From: Aldehydirespirator sp965200005
Lineage (GTDB): Bacteria > Actinomycetota > Acidimicrobiia > Acidimicrobiales > Aldehydirespiratoraceae
DNA: 64,000 nt
Direction of reading: 5' to 3'
Assembly: GCA_965200005.1 (NCBI GenBank)
Contig: OZ241331.1
Span: forward strand, 1-64,000
The notes below the pieces were generated by a model. That model was not told where the DNA came from. It was given only the letters and a program-made list of their open reading frames with translations, and did no database searches. Position numbers and translations under genes: made by a program. Shown here piece after piece: positions 33,327 through 41,734 of the stretch. Position 1 is the stretch's first letter; every line of letters begins with the position of its first letter.

Positions 33327-34403
33327 CTAGTCGGGTACGTCGTGGCGTCGACCGCTGCGAGCCGACAGGTATGCAGCTTCGAGCAGATGCACAACAGCGG
33401 CACCGAGTTGGGCGGGTGAGCGATTCTTGTCCCGTCCCAAAGTGATGTCAACCAGGTTGTTCACCGGAGCATCCTCGGGGTATGAGGATGTGTAAGCACG
33501 CCCAACTGCTGGCTTCATCTCCGACGGATTTCGCACTATCGAACCATCCGCTCGGTACATACCCAAATCGGATGCGGCGAGATCAAAGAGAATGTGCCCT
33601 TCGGTGCCGTAGAGCCGATACTCAATCAGCTCTTCTTGTGTACGCACTGTCGATCCAGTCGAGCCGATGGTGCCGATACAGCCTCCTTTGAAGCGAATTG
33701 CTATCGCATCCACCAGATCAACCCGTAGATCCTTGTTCTCCATGAAAGCAAACACATCTTGGGGAACAAGGCCGGTCATGAATAATAACAGCGCAGCCGA
33801 GTGTGTGATCTGCACAATGGCTTGGCCTCCACCCGCCTGCGCTGGATCGCCATAGGTATCGGTTCCGGTCGGAGTAATTGTGAATCCGACTGCGTCAGCG
33901 ACCCTGTCAACATCGCCGCGAAACAAGTCCCACACGATTGATGCGAACAGCGTGTGGACATACAGCAACTCGCCGATCTCACCGTCGCTGATCCAGTCCC
34001 TCACGGTCAACACTTGCGCGTTGTAGTGCCAGGGATAGCCGATAACGATTTCAAGATTGCGCGCAGATGACTCCTGAAGCAGGCGGTCAGCATGCCGAGA
34101 CTCCACCACCATGGGCTTCTCTAGCATCAGGTGGACTCCGGCTTCAAGAGCGTCCATCGCCACCCGGTAATGCGCTGTGTGCGGCACGGCAATGACGACA
34201 CCGTCGAGCGTCTCATTGTCGAGCATCTCACGGTGACTCAGGTATGTCCGCTGCGGCGAAAACACTTCAGCCGCCCGCTCACGTTTTTCGGTGACCGGGT
34301 CAGCGATTGCGACCAATTCCGCGTCCGGGTTTGCGACGATGGCGGGCATATGGGCTCGTGTCGCCCACCAACCCGCTCCTATCACTCCGATCTTCGCTAC
34401 CAC
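33327..34403 (-). CDS. Gfo/Idh/MocA-family NAD(P) oxidoreductase
   Basis: About 358 residues from a GTG at 34403 with GGGGA upstream; the frame extends to 34445 without family similarity. The N-terminal Rossmann motif is KIGVIGAGWWATRAHMPAI, followed by GVVIAVPHTAHYRVAMDALEAGVHLMLEKPMV with the EKP motif. The C-terminal dimerisation/substrate domain has GGGQAIVQITHSAALLLFMTG. Such enzymes oxidise or epimerise sugars and cyclitols. It follows the lactonase region on the same strand and is divergent from the PhyH gene. Confidence 0.87.
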   Translation of the reverse strand: MVAKIGVIGAGWWATRAHMPAIVANPDAELVAIADPVTEKRERAAEVFSPQRTYLSHREMLDNETLDGVVIAVPHTAHYRVAMDALEAGVHLMLEKPMVVESRHADRLLQESSARNLEIVIGYPWHYNAQVLTVRDWISDGEIGELLYVHTLFASIVWDLFRGDVDRVADAVGFTITPTGTDTYGDPAQAGGGQAIVQITHSAALLLFMTGLVPQDVFAFMENKDLRVDLVDAIAIRFKGGCIGTIGSTGSTVRTQEELIEYRLYGTEGHILFDLAASDLGMYRADGSIVRNPSEMKPAVGRAYTSSYPEDAPVNNLVDITLGRDKNRSPAQLGAAVVHLLEAAYLSARSGRRHDVPD

Positions 34404-34600
34404 AACATCCCCGTGTCCGCTGATACCGACAGTACCCGGCGGCAAATGTTGAGTGAGACTCGGACGATTAGATCTGACATTCGGGTGCTGCGGGTCGACC
34501 TATCGTGTCACCTGGGATTCCCATACGATTTCGTGTCGGCGTCCCAAAATACGTAGTCAATGTCACCACCATCAAGACAATTGGGACAACGAGGACAACC

Positions 34601-35459
34601 ATGACGTGGTCACTAGCCGGTGAAGATGTAGCAGGATTTCGACGTGATGGGTACCTGCTGCTGGAGCGAGTACTCGACACCAACGACCTGAGACTGCTCG
34701 ACATCGCCGTGAGTGAAGTCATCGAGACTGCGCTGTGTAGCGAACGTCCTACCGATTTGATTGAGTTCGAGCCGTCCACCAAGAGCGGGGCTCGGGCGTG
34801 TGCGTCGAATCCTGAACCCATACGAGCGTCACGAGGCTTTCCGTGCCACAGCTCACGATCCACGAATTGTTGACCGGGTTGAGTCGCTCTTCGGGTCCGA
34901 TCTTGACTTGCAGCACAGCAAACTCAACATGAAGCCCGCTCAGGTTGGATCACCGGTCAAGTGGCACCAGGACTTAGCGTACTATCCCCACACCAACGAC
35001 AACGTGCTTGCTGTTCTTATCTATATTGACGACGCCAGCGAAGCAAACGGCTGTGTTCAGGTTCTACCCAGACTCCATCACTCCTATCTCAACCACATCC
35101 GCCCTACCGGAGACTTCGCCGGCAGGATTGTTGAGCGGATCTCCGCCGAACCTCGTCAGCTTGCAGCGCCGGCAGGCAGCATGATCTTCCTGCACGGTCT
35201 GACGCCGCACTCTTCCCTGCCGAACCTGTCGTTTAGAGACCGGCGAACGCTGATATTTGCCTACCGTGCAGGTGACGCTTACCCGCTGTTCTATGGTGCG
35301 GTGACCGCCGAAGACGAGGCAATACGCAGACCCATCCGGGGTCGTCGCGCACTACACGCTCGCTTCGGCGGTCCGCCACCAATCGTGCCTGAGATCAACG
35401 GGACCAGTTCGCTCTACGACATCCAGGCCGACCTGCCGCAAACCCAAACCCGGACTTGA
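34601..35459 (+). pseudogene. Phytanoyl-CoA dioxygenase (PhyH)-like, one frameshift
   Basis: Two overlapping frames encode one about 285-residue protein. Frame 1 starts at ATG 34601 (GAGGA 6 nt upstream; VAGFRRDGYLLLERVLDTNDL) and should pass at about 34794-34796 (a GGG run) into frame 2, which carries RRILNPYERHEAFRATAHDPRIVDRV and the iron site HQD in VKWHQDLAYYPHTND, then GCVQVLPRLHHS and FLHGLTPHSS...RRTLIFAYR. One extra base explains the break. The intact protein would be a non-haem Fe(II)/2-oxoglutarate dioxygenase. The catalytic residues all lie in frame 2 but the N-terminus is needed for the fold. A base error in a short G run is a plausible alternative to true decay. Confidence 0.8.
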
Positions 35460-35513
35460 CGACAGGAGACAGGATGACCTGTGAAGCCTTATGAACGCTG
35501 TTCGCTCTGGACG

Positions 35514-36749
35514 CTATGAAGGCAACTCGCCGACGAATGTTCCGTCGGGCTCGTAGAAATCGGCCACATTGTCACGGTCGAGGTACACGTGACTGATGTG
35601 AATCTCTTGAGGAACGGCCTTGCCTTCAAGGATGTCGATCAGAGCCGCGACTGCAAAGTTGCCGTAGAACTCCGGGAAGTAGGCCGTGGTTCCCAGGAAC
35701 TTCGTCTGCTCGACCGGCCCCTCATAAATCCGCTCGATGGCGTTCAATTCGCCGCCCTGACCGGAGGCGATCCCATCGCGACCTGCTTGCTCTAGGGCTC
35801 GGGACATCGGCACAGTGACCACGTCATCAAGCGACGCCACCAGTGGATGCAGGGCATCAGGATTACCCGTGAGCCAGTCAAGCGTCGCCTGGAGTCCCTG
35901 CTCGGTGCTGCCATCCACCGGTATGCGTACGACGCGCTCAGCGGGGACATCACAGATCGCCTGGATGCCTTGCTGGAACCCGACAAGACGCAAGTCAGGC
36001 GCCTCACCAGCTGTGAGGTTCTCACCTAGCAGGATCCAGACATCCTCACAATTCCAGGTCGACTGCGCATACAAACCTGCGTTGATCCCACTGATTGCAC
36101 CCGAAGTGAAATTGTCTGCTCCAAAGAAAATGGCGTTGGGGTGATAAACGTCCATGTTTATTACCGGAACACGAGCCTCGTTGTAAAGGGCCATTGAGGC
36201 CTCAGCGGCCGAGGACTGCCAGTTCGGGAAGATGGCGCCATCAGGATTGAGTTGAAGCACTGTCTCGGTACAGGCCAGCGCCTTAGCAGGGTCAAACTCA
36301 ATGTCGCAGTTGCCGACGACTGATGCACCGGCCGCTTCGGCAGTGTCAATCGTGGAGTTCTCAAGCAGGGTCGAAAACTCGAGCGCTGCCCACGGGTTCG
36401 ACCATCCGATCTGCCAGTCTTGTGAGGCCGTGCGTGGGGAGGCGTCAAACGGCGGCGCCGGCGAATCACCCTCCTGCTCAAACAGACCAGTGTCGAAGTT
36501 GTACTTCCACAAGAAGACCTCGCTCGGAGGTAGCGCACCCAGAATGCCGCCCTTGGGTCCAGGAAGGCCGTACTCAACCCCGTCGACTTCCAGTGTGAAA
36601 CTAGCCTCAGCGGGTGCAGCATCCGCGGCGACGTCAGTTGCTTCTGCTGCTTCTTCAACAGTGCTGTCATCACCGCTGCAAGCACCAGCGAGAATCGCTA
36701 ATGCTGCAAGAATCACAGCTATGCGCGAGCGATTTGAGTTGAGTCTCAT
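35514..36749 (-). CDS. Sugar ABC transporter substrate-binding lipoprotein
   Basis: About 411 residues; ATG 36749 lies 5 nt after GGAGG, so the longer frame to 36785 is rejected. The signal peptide ends in a lipobox, LAILAGACSG. The mature protein begins with an Ala/Glu-rich linker, then a periplasmic-binding-protein-1 fold (DIEFDPAKALACTETVLQLNPDGAIFPNW, PVINMDVYHPNAIFFGADNFTSG, CEDVWILLGENL, DALHPLVASLDDVVTVPMSRALEQAGRDG). It is divergent from the ATPase and permease genes and would deliver a sugar to them at the membrane. Confidence 0.85.
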   Translation of the reverse strand: MRLNSNRSRIAVILAALAILAGACSGDDSTVEEAAEATDVAADAAPAEASFTLEVDGVEYGLPGPKGGILGALPPSEVFLWKYNFDTGLFEQEGDSPAPPFDASPRTASQDWQIGWSNPWAALEFSTLLENSTIDTAEAAGASVVGNCDIEFDPAKALACTETVLQLNPDGAIFPNWQSSAAEASMALYNEARVPVINMDVYHPNAIFFGADNFTSGAISGINAGLYAQSTWNCEDVWILLGENLTAGEAPDLRLVGFQQGIQAICDVPAERVVRIPVDGSTEQGLQATLDWLTGNPDALHPLVASLDDVVTVPMSRALEQAGRDGIASGQGGELNAIERIYEGPVEQTKFLGTTAYFPEFYGNFAVAALIDILEGKAVPQEIHISHVYLDRDNVADFYEPDGTFVGELPS

Positions 36750-36905
36750 CGGGCCTCCATTGCCACTTGCTTTCTGCCGCAACATTACCGAGCGGCCTGT
36801 GAGGCAACCTTATGCTTCCCGGGTTTTTGTCTCCCAAGCGGGCGCAAGCACCCAACGTGCCTCCGCTTAATGTGCATCGGCTTATTGGGAATTCCACCTG
36901 AGTGT

Positions 36906-36958
36906 CTTTGGTCATGCTTGGCATGCTTCGCGGCATGACTGACAACGTCACACCAAAG
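36906..36958. promoter_or_regulatory. Nested inverted repeats in the ABC-transporter divergent region
   Basis: Inner arms gtcatgc (36911-36917) and gcatgac (36933-36939) surround another gcatgc (36921-36926). Outer arms ctttggt (36906-36912) and accaaag (36952-36958) enclose them. The site lies between the divergent binding-protein and ATPase genes and is a candidate operator for a sugar-responsive regulator. No LacI/GntR gene is in the window. Confidence 0.45.
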
Positions 36959-37012
36959 GGTTTTGCGCCTCAGTAACGCGCCGTGACATGATTCCAACGC
37001 GGAGGAGGCTGC

Positions 37013-37756
37013 ATGATCCTTGAGATCAACGACATCCAAAAGGCATTCGGCCCTGTTGAGGTTCTCAAGGGCATCTCCCTGTCGGTGGGTCAGAGCCAGT
37101 GCTACGGCTTGGTGGGCGACAACGGCGCAGGCAAGTCGACCATGCTCAAGATTCTCAGCGGAGTGCATAGGCCAGACGCCGGCGAGATCCGACTTGAGAG
37201 TCGCCGTGTGGACTTTCACTCTGAAATCGATGCGCGGCTCGCCGGTGTTGAGATGATCTTCCAAGACCTGGCGCTGTGCGAGGATCTAGACGCCGCCGCG
37301 AACATCTTTCTGGGGCGCGAACGCAAGAGAAAGCGCGGGCGGTGGTACTCGTTCCTTGATCACAAGCGCATGCGCCGCGACGCTGCAGAGGTGCTGGAGT
37401 CACTTGGCAGTGTGATGCCAACCGACCGGCAGGTGTCAACCTTGTCGGGTGGTGAACGTCAGTTAGTAGCAGTGGCCCGGGCACTCGAGTTCCAGCCAAA
37501 GTTGCTGTTGATGGACGAGCCGACTGCCGCACTGTCTGTAGACAAAGTGGGAGTGTTGTTGGCTCTCATTGAACGCTTGAAGGAGCGAGGCGTTGCCATG
37601 ATCCTGGTGAGTCACCGCTTCACTGATCTGATCCAGGTGTGTGACAACGTCGGCGTGCTATTGCACGGCCGGATTGTCGACGAGTTCGGTGTGCAAGGTC
37701 GATCTGTGGATGCGCTGACCACACGCATGGTGCGTCAGATGAGCGGCATCAAGTGA
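37013..37756 (+). CDS. Sugar ABC transporter ATP-binding protein (single ATPase domain)
   Basis: 247 residues; GGAGGAGG lies 5 nt before the ATG. Walker A is GDNGAGKST (about 44-52), signature LSGGERQ and Walker B LLLMDEPTAA. It is similar to one half of RbsA/XylG-type proteins, as in the FrcA/XylG-like single-domain ATPases of CUT2 systems. It energises uptake with the permease 56 bp downstream. Confidence 0.92.
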   Translation: MILEINDIQKAFGPVEVLKGISLSVGQSQCYGLVGDNGAGKSTMLKILSGVHRPDAGEIRLESRRVDFHSEIDARLAGVEMIFQDLALCEDLDAAANIFLGRERKRKRGRWYSFLDHKRMRRDAAEVLESLGSVMPTDRQVSTLSGGERQLVAVARALEFQPKLLLMDEPTAALSVDKVGVLLALIERLKERGVAMILVSHRFTDLIQVCDNVGVLLHGRIVDEFGVQGRSVDALTTRMVRQMSGIK

Positions 37757-37811
37757 GCGCTGTGAAGTGGGTGGAGTCACAGCAAGCGAACGCCGGCTCA
37801 CCCTGGTGTAG

Positions 37812-38801
37812 ATGACGGCAATGATGCGCCGCGCTGTTCTAACCCTCAAGGATTGGGCTAATCGGACAGTTCAAGATGTCGGCTCGGGCCTGTTGATCGC
37901 GTTCGTCATCGAAGTCGCGATCTTCTGGTATCTGTCGCCCAACTTCTTTACATTTCGCAACCTGACCGACGGGATCGGCCGGGGCATGGTCGTGATCGGC
38001 ATTATGGCAATCGGTGAGACGATCGTCATTATCTCCGGAGGATTCGACTTATCAGTCGGATCGGTGTCCGCTGCATGCGCCATCACTGCCGCTGCGCTGT
38101 CCAACTCCGGTGCGCCGTTCTTGATAGCAGTACTGGGTGCTATGGCACTGGGATTAGCGGTCGGAACGTTTAATGGCGCAGTCACCGGCTACGGGCGGAT
38201 CAACCCGCTAATCACAACACTAGGCACGCTCTCTGTGGTGAGGGGATTTGCTCACCTTGTCACAGGCGGCCGCGAGAAAATCCTTGATGACCGTTTCTTT
38301 CTCGACATGGGAATCAACACATTTCTGGGCATTCCCAACATCGTTTGGATACTAATTGCCTGCTTTGCAGTGCTGGGATTCATCATTCCGCGCTACCGAT
38401 TTGGCCGTTACATGTACGCCATCGGGTCAAACGACCGCGCAGCCCGGCTAGCCGGAGTGAGAGTCAATCGTTGGAGGCTGGTCTTCTTTGGTGTGTCAGG
38501 GATGCTGGCTGGCCTAGCAGGGGTTGTTACATCGTTTCGCCTTGGAACTGCAGCCCCAAACTTCAATACCGGCTCGGAGTTGGCGGTAATCACTGCTGTG
38601 ATCCTCGGCGGTGCCAGCTTGCAGGGCGGTCGGGGCCGTTTGCTGGGAACCCTCGTGGGGCTGCTGATCATTCAGGTGCTGCGAAATGGGCTCGTGCTGC
38701 TGAGTGTTAGATCATTCTGGCAGCAGATCGCAATCGGATCATCACTAATCGCAGCGGTTCTCTATGATGAGTGGCGGCGAACCGGTCTGCGCAGGGGATG
38801 A
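37812..38801 (+). CDS. Sugar ABC transporter permease (CUT2, RbsC-like)
   Basis: 329 residues with eight to ten hydrophobic helices. BPD_transp_2 family features include GGFDLSVGSVSAACAITAAAL and TLGTLSVVRGFAHLVTGG, plus IGSNDRAARLAGVRVNRWRL near the cytoplasmic EAA-like loop. It works with the ATPase and the divergent binding lipoprotein to import a monosaccharide. It precedes the mutarotase gene by 15 bp, so it is probably in the same operon. Confidence 0.92.
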   Translation: MTAMMRRAVLTLKDWANRTVQDVGSGLLIAFVIEVAIFWYLSPNFFTFRNLTDGIGRGMVVIGIMAIGETIVIISGGFDLSVGSVSAACAITAAALSNSGAPFLIAVLGAMALGLAVGTFNGAVTGYGRINPLITTLGTLSVVRGFAHLVTGGREKILDDRFFLDMGINTFLGIPNIVWILIACFAVLGFIIPRYRFGRYMYAIGSNDRAARLAGVRVNRWRLVFFGVSGMLAGLAGVVTSFRLGTAAPNFNTGSELAVITAVILGGASLQGGRGRLLGTLVGLLIIQVLRNGLVLLSVRSFWQQIAIGSSLIAAVLYDEWRRTGLRRG

Positions 38802-38816
38802 GCAAGGAGGCACTTG

Positions 38817-39146
38817 ATGTCACGACGTTTGTGTCATGTATTCCGGGTGCGCGACCCCGACAAGTACGCCTCCGGGCATGCCACTGTGTGGCCTGAGATT
38901 GATGAGCTCTTGAGAACAGCTGGATTCAAGAATTACGACATCTATCTCTACGGCGACCTAGCTATCTCGTTCATTGATGTTGAGGACTATGCGGAAGCTA
39001 CCGCTCGCTATAACGCCAGTACGGATGCGGTCCGCTGGGAAGACCACTGGGGGGATCAACTTATCGTCGAAGAGTTAGAGGAAGGCACAGACTGGCCCAT
39101 GCCACTGCGTCACGTGTGGAGTCTGAACCCTGCTGAGCCCAGTTGA
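38817..39146 (+). CDS. L-rhamnose mutarotase-like protein
   Basis: 109 residues; the ATG at 38817 has AAGGAGG 6 nt upstream (the frame begins at a TTG at 38814). The RhaM/YiiL pattern is seen in RLCHVFRVRDPDKYASGHATVWPEIDELLRTAGFKNYDIYLYG and WEDHWGDQLI. These small dimeric proteins interconvert anomers of L-rhamnose or L-fucose. It is linked to a CUT2 importer, which supports a 6-deoxyhexose substrate. Its 3' end carries a 27-bp partial tandem duplication. Confidence 0.85.
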   Translation: MSRRLCHVFRVRDPDKYASGHATVWPEIDELLRTAGFKNYDIYLYGDLAISFIDVEDYAEATARYNASTDAVRWEDHWGDQLIVEELEEGTDWPMPLRHVWSLNPAEPS

Positions 39147-39174
39147 ATCCAACTGAATCCTGAGCCCAGTTGAA
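39133..39174. repeat. Short tandem duplication at mutarotase 3' end
   Basis: ctgagcccagttgaa occurs at 39133-39147 and 39160-39174, a 27-bp period. The first copy contains the stop codon. cagttg/caactg at 39140-39145 and 39150-39155 form a small hairpin between convergent genes, possibly a weak terminator. Confidence 0.6.
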
Positions 39175-39211
39175 CTCGCTAGCCGCAGACTTGTCTCTGG
39201 TTAATCAGACG

Positions 39212-40174
39212 CTACGACCATGCCACGCCGAAGGTCTTGCCTGCATGACGCTCGAGTTGATCTATCAGAAAGTCGATGTGACTCAGTGTTGCTGGGCTCG
39301 GTGTGCGTGAGAGTGAGCGAACCTGAGATGAGTGCAAGAGTCCGCGCCGTTTGAGTGTTCGCTTTTCGATTTGCAAGAACAACTCAAAGTCTTGTAGCGC
39401 GAAGTTGATGTAGGGCAGCAGCACGCCAAAGAGGTCGTGCGCTTTCTCCCACTGTTGCGACTTGGCGGCATCGAATACACAGTCGAGCAGATCGGCGATA
39501 GCCGCTCCGGGCATGATCCCGTCAATGCCGGCGGAGATGCCCTCAAGCATGTAGAGCCCGCCCCACCCTTCAAGGATGCTGACCTGACCTGCAGTCGCTG
39601 AACGGATAGCGATGAGCTTGTCAAGCATCATCGGGTCTTCGAGTTTGACGAACCTGAAGTTGTCACTGCGCTCGCACAGTTCGCTGATTAACTCGACGCT
39701 GATGGTCGGCCCGCCCGGGTTGAAGTCCTGAACCAGGATCGAAAGCGATGTTGCAGCCGTAACTCGTTCGCAGTAGTCGATGATGTCGGCCTCGGATGCA
39801 CCAAACTGCCTGGGAATGGCGAAGGAGACGACATCGGCACCTAGGCTCGTGTAACGACGCACCAACTCGGATGCGACACGTGCCGAGCTGTGGTTTGCCT
39901 GGGCGATGACGGGAACCCGACCGTCGCTGACCTCCACAGCGACCGACACGACCGTGTCACGCTCGACTTCGTCAAGTTTGTAGAACTCGCTGCCGTAGGC
40001 AGGTAGGCACAATCCTGCCAGTGGCATGGATACGATCCAATCGACGATCCTCGCCAGCGACTCGATGTCGATCGATTCATCTCGACGAAACGGTGTCGGA
40101 ACTACAGGCACAACCCCGCGCAGAGAAACCGTGCCAGTCACTGACTGCTCACTAACTGGCCTGGATTCAAACAC
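39212..40174 (-). CDS. Dihydrodipicolinate synthase family aldolase
   Basis: 320 residues. The DapA/NAL barrel begins GVVPVVPTPFRRDESIDIESLARIVDWI, then AYGSEFYKLDEVERDTVV; the Schiff-base Lys lies in FRFVKLEDP. The usual catalytic Tyr region (YNxP) reads QDFNPGG, with Phe instead of Tyr. It is therefore unlikely to make lysine. In this neighbourhood it may cleave a 2-keto-3-deoxy sugar acid to pyruvate and an aldehyde (inference). It is followed by the dehydratase gene remnant upstream on the same strand. Confidence 0.85.
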   Translation of the reverse strand: MFESRPVSEQSVTGTVSLRGVVPVVPTPFRRDESIDIESLARIVDWIVSMPLAGLCLPAYGSEFYKLDEVERDTVVSVAVEVSDGRVPVIAQANHSSARVASELVRRYTSLGADVVSFAIPRQFGASEADIIDYCERVTAATSLSILVQDFNPGGPTISVELISELCERSDNFRFVKLEDPMMLDKLIAIRSATAGQVSILEGWGGLYMLEGISAGIDGIMPGAAIADLLDCVFDAAKSQQWEKAHDLFGVLLPYINFALQDFELFLQIEKRTLKRRGLLHSSQVRSLSRTPSPATLSHIDFLIDQLERHAGKTFGVAWS

Positions 40175-40188
40175 CCGAGACAGTCACA

Positions 40189-41353
40189 TCAAGTGAGCGG
40201 GTCGAAACCGGGTAACTGGAGCGCACAACCCAACCCGGGGACATCGCCTAGCTTGACTTCCCCGGCGATCGGGATGGCTGATCCGTCGAAGTGGGGCTTC
40301 TCATCCACGTCTTCCCATACAGGAACTGGGAAGTACTCGACCATTCGCACGGCTTGGGTGCTGGTCGCTAGGTGCAACGTCGGCAGCCCGTAGGCGTGGG
40401 TGTAAACCGGTAGTCCCGCTGCCTGAGCCAGAGCGCACACTTTGATGGCTTCGCTGAATCCACCCACACGACCGATGTCGAACTGGATGATGTCAAGCGC
40501 ACCAGCTTCGATGATCTGCGTGAACCCGTAGCGCGTGGTCTCGTGCTCGCCGGCCGCGATCGGCACCGGCGACTCTCGCCGCAGAATCGCATACTCGCTG
40601 ATTTGATCAGGAAGCAACGGCTCCTCGACCCACTTCATGTCGAAGGGAGCCAGGGCACGACACATGCGCAGCGCGTACTCCAAGTCCCATCCCATGTACG
40701 CGTCAGCCATGATTTCGATGTCGTCGCCCACAGCCGAGCGCAACATCCGCACCAGGTCGACGTTTCGGTGCATGCCCGCGCGCCATCGGCCGGGCCATTC
40801 AGGAAGCGCATCTTCATCGCCTTGAAGCCGCGATTTCATACTCCTGGGCCTCTGCGGTGAACTCCTCTTCGTTAGTGAAGTGAAGGTGGCTTGCATAGAT
40901 GGGCACTGCCTCACGTGCCCGGCCGCCGAGCAATTCGAACACGGGCTGACCGAAATGTTTGCCGGCTAAGTCCCAGAGGGCTATGTCGATTGCACTGATG
41001 GCAAACAGTGCCGGACCCTTGCGACCATAGGGCATGGTGCTGCGAAACATCTGATCCCAGAGTCGGCTGCGCTCCAGCGGGTTCTTGCCAACGAGAATCT
41101 TGGCGAGGTGCCGCTCAATAATGGCACTCGACGCCCCCGCATAGTCCTCACACCAGCCGGTGCCTACAAGCCCTTCGCCTGTTTCAATCTCAACGACACA
41201 CATGGCGTCGGAGGGAAACCAACTCGACAGTGGATGGCGGTACTCGGAGTATCGCGACATCAGCGTTACGAGTCGTAACTCGTCCTGGCGTTCAGCAAAG
41301 TCGCCCCAGAACGACATGTCAACGTGCGTAACCCGAACCCGCGCAATCCTCAT
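40189..41353 (-). pseudogene. Mandelate racemase/enolase-superfamily sugar-acid dehydratase, two frameshifts
   Basis: Three frames in series make one about 388-residue enolase-superfamily protein. The N-terminal cap domain (ATG 41353; GLVGTGWCEDYAGASSAIIE, FAISAIDIALWDLAGKHFG) breaks near 40828. A middle piece in another frame has the FKAMKMRF Lys motif and breaks near 40775. The third frame carries the metal acids (EIMADAY, WVEEP, AAGEHE) and the Asp-His pair (IIQFDIGR, YTHAYG). Each break is explained by one missing C in a short run on the plus strand. The intact enzyme would dehydrate an aldonate such as L-fuconate or L-rhamnonate. Two breaks within about 55 bp suggest decay or poor consensus there. 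Confidence 0.82.
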
Positions 41354-41734
41354 GACCGAGCCCCCACCATGCGTCTCACAGCCACGTTCCCTAAACCGTG
41401 CGTACTACCCTGCTTACCGTACGACTGCTGACCACACCACTCGCCTGATCTCGACAACTCCACGATGACACGTGACCGAGTCCGGTACACGTCACCTTGA
41501 AGTCGTCTGACCTACCACGTTTAGTGCTGTGTACCGGGCGATGACGTCAAAGTCTCTGTCACGGTGCAGCACCGGCGCACCGAGGCAGAAGCATCCTTAC
41601 TAAAAACACTGGTTTTTGGTGAGTCTCCCTTCAAAAAACCATAGTTTTTTTGCTAGGTTCATGCGTATCGGCGCGAGTCGAGGCCTCGGTCTCGTCAACG
41701 AAACAAACTCGACCATTGAGGAAGTGCATGCACG
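41354..41734. other. 381-bp intergenic region with paired palindromes
   Basis: No credible gene was found here. It separates the sugar cluster from the defence-like island. Its right part holds two A/T-rich palindromes (41602-41617 and 41633-41650), and GAGGAAG at 41718-41724 precedes the ATPase ATG at 41735. Confidence 0.7.
41602..41650 (+). promoter_or_regulatory. Two related A/T palindromes upstream of AAA_14 ATPase gene
   Basis: aaaaac-actg-gttttt (41602-41617) and aaaaaac-cata-gtttttt (41633-41650) have centres 32 bp apart, about three helical turns. Their shared architecture (A-run, C, 4-nt centre, G, T-run) suggests tandem operator half-sites or two binding sites for one dimeric protein. 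A pair of weak terminators is the alternative. Confidence 0.5.

Noticed and set aside
40814..40914. Programmed ribosomal frameshift in the dehydratase
   Set aside because: No slippery heptamer or pseudoknot seen, two shifts would be needed, and enolase-superfamily enzymes do not use one.
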